A DNA stretch of 14,414 nt from an uncultured Mycoplasmatota bacterium (GTDB lineage: Bacteria > Bacillota_I > Bacilli_A > RF39 > UBA660), in the NCBI GenBank assembly GCA_900552235.1, contig URYZ01000021.1, positions 1 to 14,414 on the forward strand. The letters are read 5' to 3'. Positions 13,564 to 14,414 of this stretch are shown one piece after another. Position numbers and translations under genes: made by a program. Below the pieces are notes generated by a model. The model made no database searches. It was not told the origin of the DNA and saw only the letters and a program-made list of their open reading frames with translations. Position 1 is the stretch's first letter; every line of letters starts with the position of its first letter.

Positions 13564-14338
13564 TTTAGAACATAAAACTTATTTAAAAAATATTAGAAAA
13601 AATAAATTTATTGTTAGTTTTTTCAAAATATTTATAATTATTTTTTTACTTGGAATTTGGGAATATCTAGGTAGAAATAATTTAATTAATACTTTTTTAA
13701 CTTCTTATCCTTCAAAAATAGGAATTACTATTATAGATTTGTTTAAAAACTATAGTTTATTGGACCACATATTTGTTACTTCATATGAAACCATTATTAG
13801 CTTTATATTATCTACAATTATTGGACTTTTTATAGCAACAATTCTTTGGTGGAGCAATACTTTATCTAAAATATTAGAACCATACATTACTATATTAAAT
13901 TCACTTCCTAAAGTATCTTTAGGACCACTTTTAATTATATGGATGGGTGCTAATATAAAGTCAATTGTTTTAATGGCTATCTTAATAAGTATCTTTACTA
14001 TTATTTTAAATATGTATAACGCTTTCATCGAAACAGATAAAACCAAAATATTTTTAATGAAATCATTTAAAGCAAATAAATTTCAAATATTTACTAAATT
14101 AGTGTTTAGAAGTAATATTCCAAGCTTAGCTAATACTTTAAAAATTAATATAAGTCTATCTTTAATCGGGGTAATTATGGGAGAACTTTTAGTATCCAAA
14201 AAAGGTCTTGGGTATTTAATTAACTATGGTTCTGATATATTTAATTTAAATTTAGTCATAACTTCAATATTTATCTTAGGTATTATTTCTTATTTATTTT
14301 ACTTTATTGTAAATAGATTAACAAAAAATATAAGTTAA
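13556..14338 (+). CDS. ABC importer permease, SsuC/TauC/ThiX-like
   Basis: 260-residue integral membrane protein with about six helices (near residues 19-36, 74-98, 110-130, 133-152, 198-214 and 232-253). The cytosolic coupling loop lies at about 157-194, where KSFKANKFQIFTKLVFRSNIPS corresponds to the EAA motif in degenerate form (Lys-Ser instead of Glu-Ala-Ala). LGPLLIIWMG and MGELLVSKKGLGYLI are typical of this permease family. The start ATG at 13556 lies inside the ATPase gene, so the two are translationally coupled. No substrate-binding protein gene follows: a terminator comes straight after the stop. Confidence 0.9.
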   Translation: MYSLEHKTYLKNIRKNKFIVSFFKIFIIIFLLGIWEYLGRNNLINTFLTSYPSKIGITIIDLFKNYSLLDHIFVTSYETIISFILSTIIGLFIATILWWSNTLSKILEPYITILNSLPKVSLGPLLIIWMGANIKSIVLMAILISIFTIILNMYNAFIETDKTKIFLMKSFKANKFQIFTKLVFRSNIPSLANTLKINISLSLIGVIMGELLVSKKGLGYLINYGSDIFNLNLVITSIFILGIISYLFYFIVNRLTKNIS

Positions 14339-14358
14339 ACAAAATAACTTATATTTTT
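14326..14358 (+). terminator. Terminator of the ABC transporter operon
   Basis: A perfect 12-pair stem (14326-14337 with 14345-14356), seven-base loop and T run to 14358. The permease stop codon (14336-14338) overlaps the stem end and loop. Confidence 0.85.
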
Positions 14359-14360
14359 AC

Positions 14361-14399
14361 AGAGTGTAGACAAACCCCTAGATTTTTCTAGAGGTTTTC
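14361..14399. other. Second hairpin with flanking AGAGTGTAGACAAA motif
   Basis: Three bases after the ABC operon terminator's T tail comes AGAGTGTAGAC, followed by a stem of ten pairs with one C-A mismatch (14372-14382 with 14387-14397), loop TTTT and a TTTTCTT tail. It could be a second terminator, the end of a minus-strand gene beyond the window, or a dispersed intergenic element. No coding frame is seen from here to the end. Confidence 0.45.
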
Positions 14400-14414
14400 T
14401 TAGGAATAAATTTT

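Noticed and set aside
13750..14046. Minus-strand frame of 98 codons inside the permease gene
   Set aside because: Antisense to membrane helices and to the coupling loop of a clear permease.

Overview
The window looks like a chromosomal segment of an AT-rich, low-GC Gram-positive bacterium, probably an uncultured Bacilli lineage of the RF39 or Mollicutes-adjacent type. This rests on the strong AT bias, AGGAGG-type ribosome binding sites, TTGACA/TATAAT promoters with 17-base spacers, CCA-encoding tRNA genes and Firmicutes-type proteins (YugI-like, YutH-like, YqgX-like, DUF1292). TGA ends mraZ and murC, both inside ATGA overlaps, so the standard bacterial code applies and not the Mycoplasma code. 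The lineage name is an inference. The division and peptidoglycan genes show a walled cell.

Layout from left to right. At 1-178 (minus) is the N-terminal part of an exported or membrane-anchored protein with its own consensus promoter. At 282-1149 (minus) is a ten-gene tRNA operon, transcribed Val-Thr-Tyr-Gln-Lys-Leu-Ser-fMet-Asp-Phe from a consensus promoter and closed by a hairpin terminator. A YugI-like S1-domain gene (minus) and an Nfu-type iron-sulfur scaffold gene (plus) diverge around 1600-1710. Nfu converges on a YutH-like kinase-fold gene (minus), as in the yutH/yutI neighbourhood of Bacillus. Next come a metallo-beta-lactamase-fold hydrolase and murC, overlapping by four bases, then serS as a single-gene unit.

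At 6191-9994 (minus) is the front half of a division and cell wall (dcw) cluster: mraZ, rsmH, ftsL and a PASTA-containing class B penicillin-binding protein. Its promoter is followed directly by four TGG boxes at exact 10-base period, the expected operator of MraZ, so the cluster is probably autoregulated. The cluster stops after the penicillin-binding protein; mraY, murD, ftsW and murG are not here, and murC sits in a separate unit.

At 10114-10968 (minus) is an uncharacterised HExxH protein with an extended -10 promoter. At 11047-12573 (minus) is a two-gene operon of a DUF1292 protein and an unrecognised coiled-coil protein. At 12811-14338 (plus) is a two-gene ABC importer operon (ATPase and permease of the SsuBC/TauBC/ThiXZ type) without a substrate-binding protein, ended by a terminator.

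A theme across the window is tight packing. In seven transcription units the stop codon is part of the terminator hairpin, and in several gaps the next promoter's -35 box lies in or against the previous terminator. I saw no CRISPR array, insertion sequence, phage module or defence system. The best candidates for undescribed biology are the HExxH protein, the DUF1292/coiled-coil pair, the degenerate YutH-like protein, the short leader before the ABC operon and the hairpin element at the right edge.
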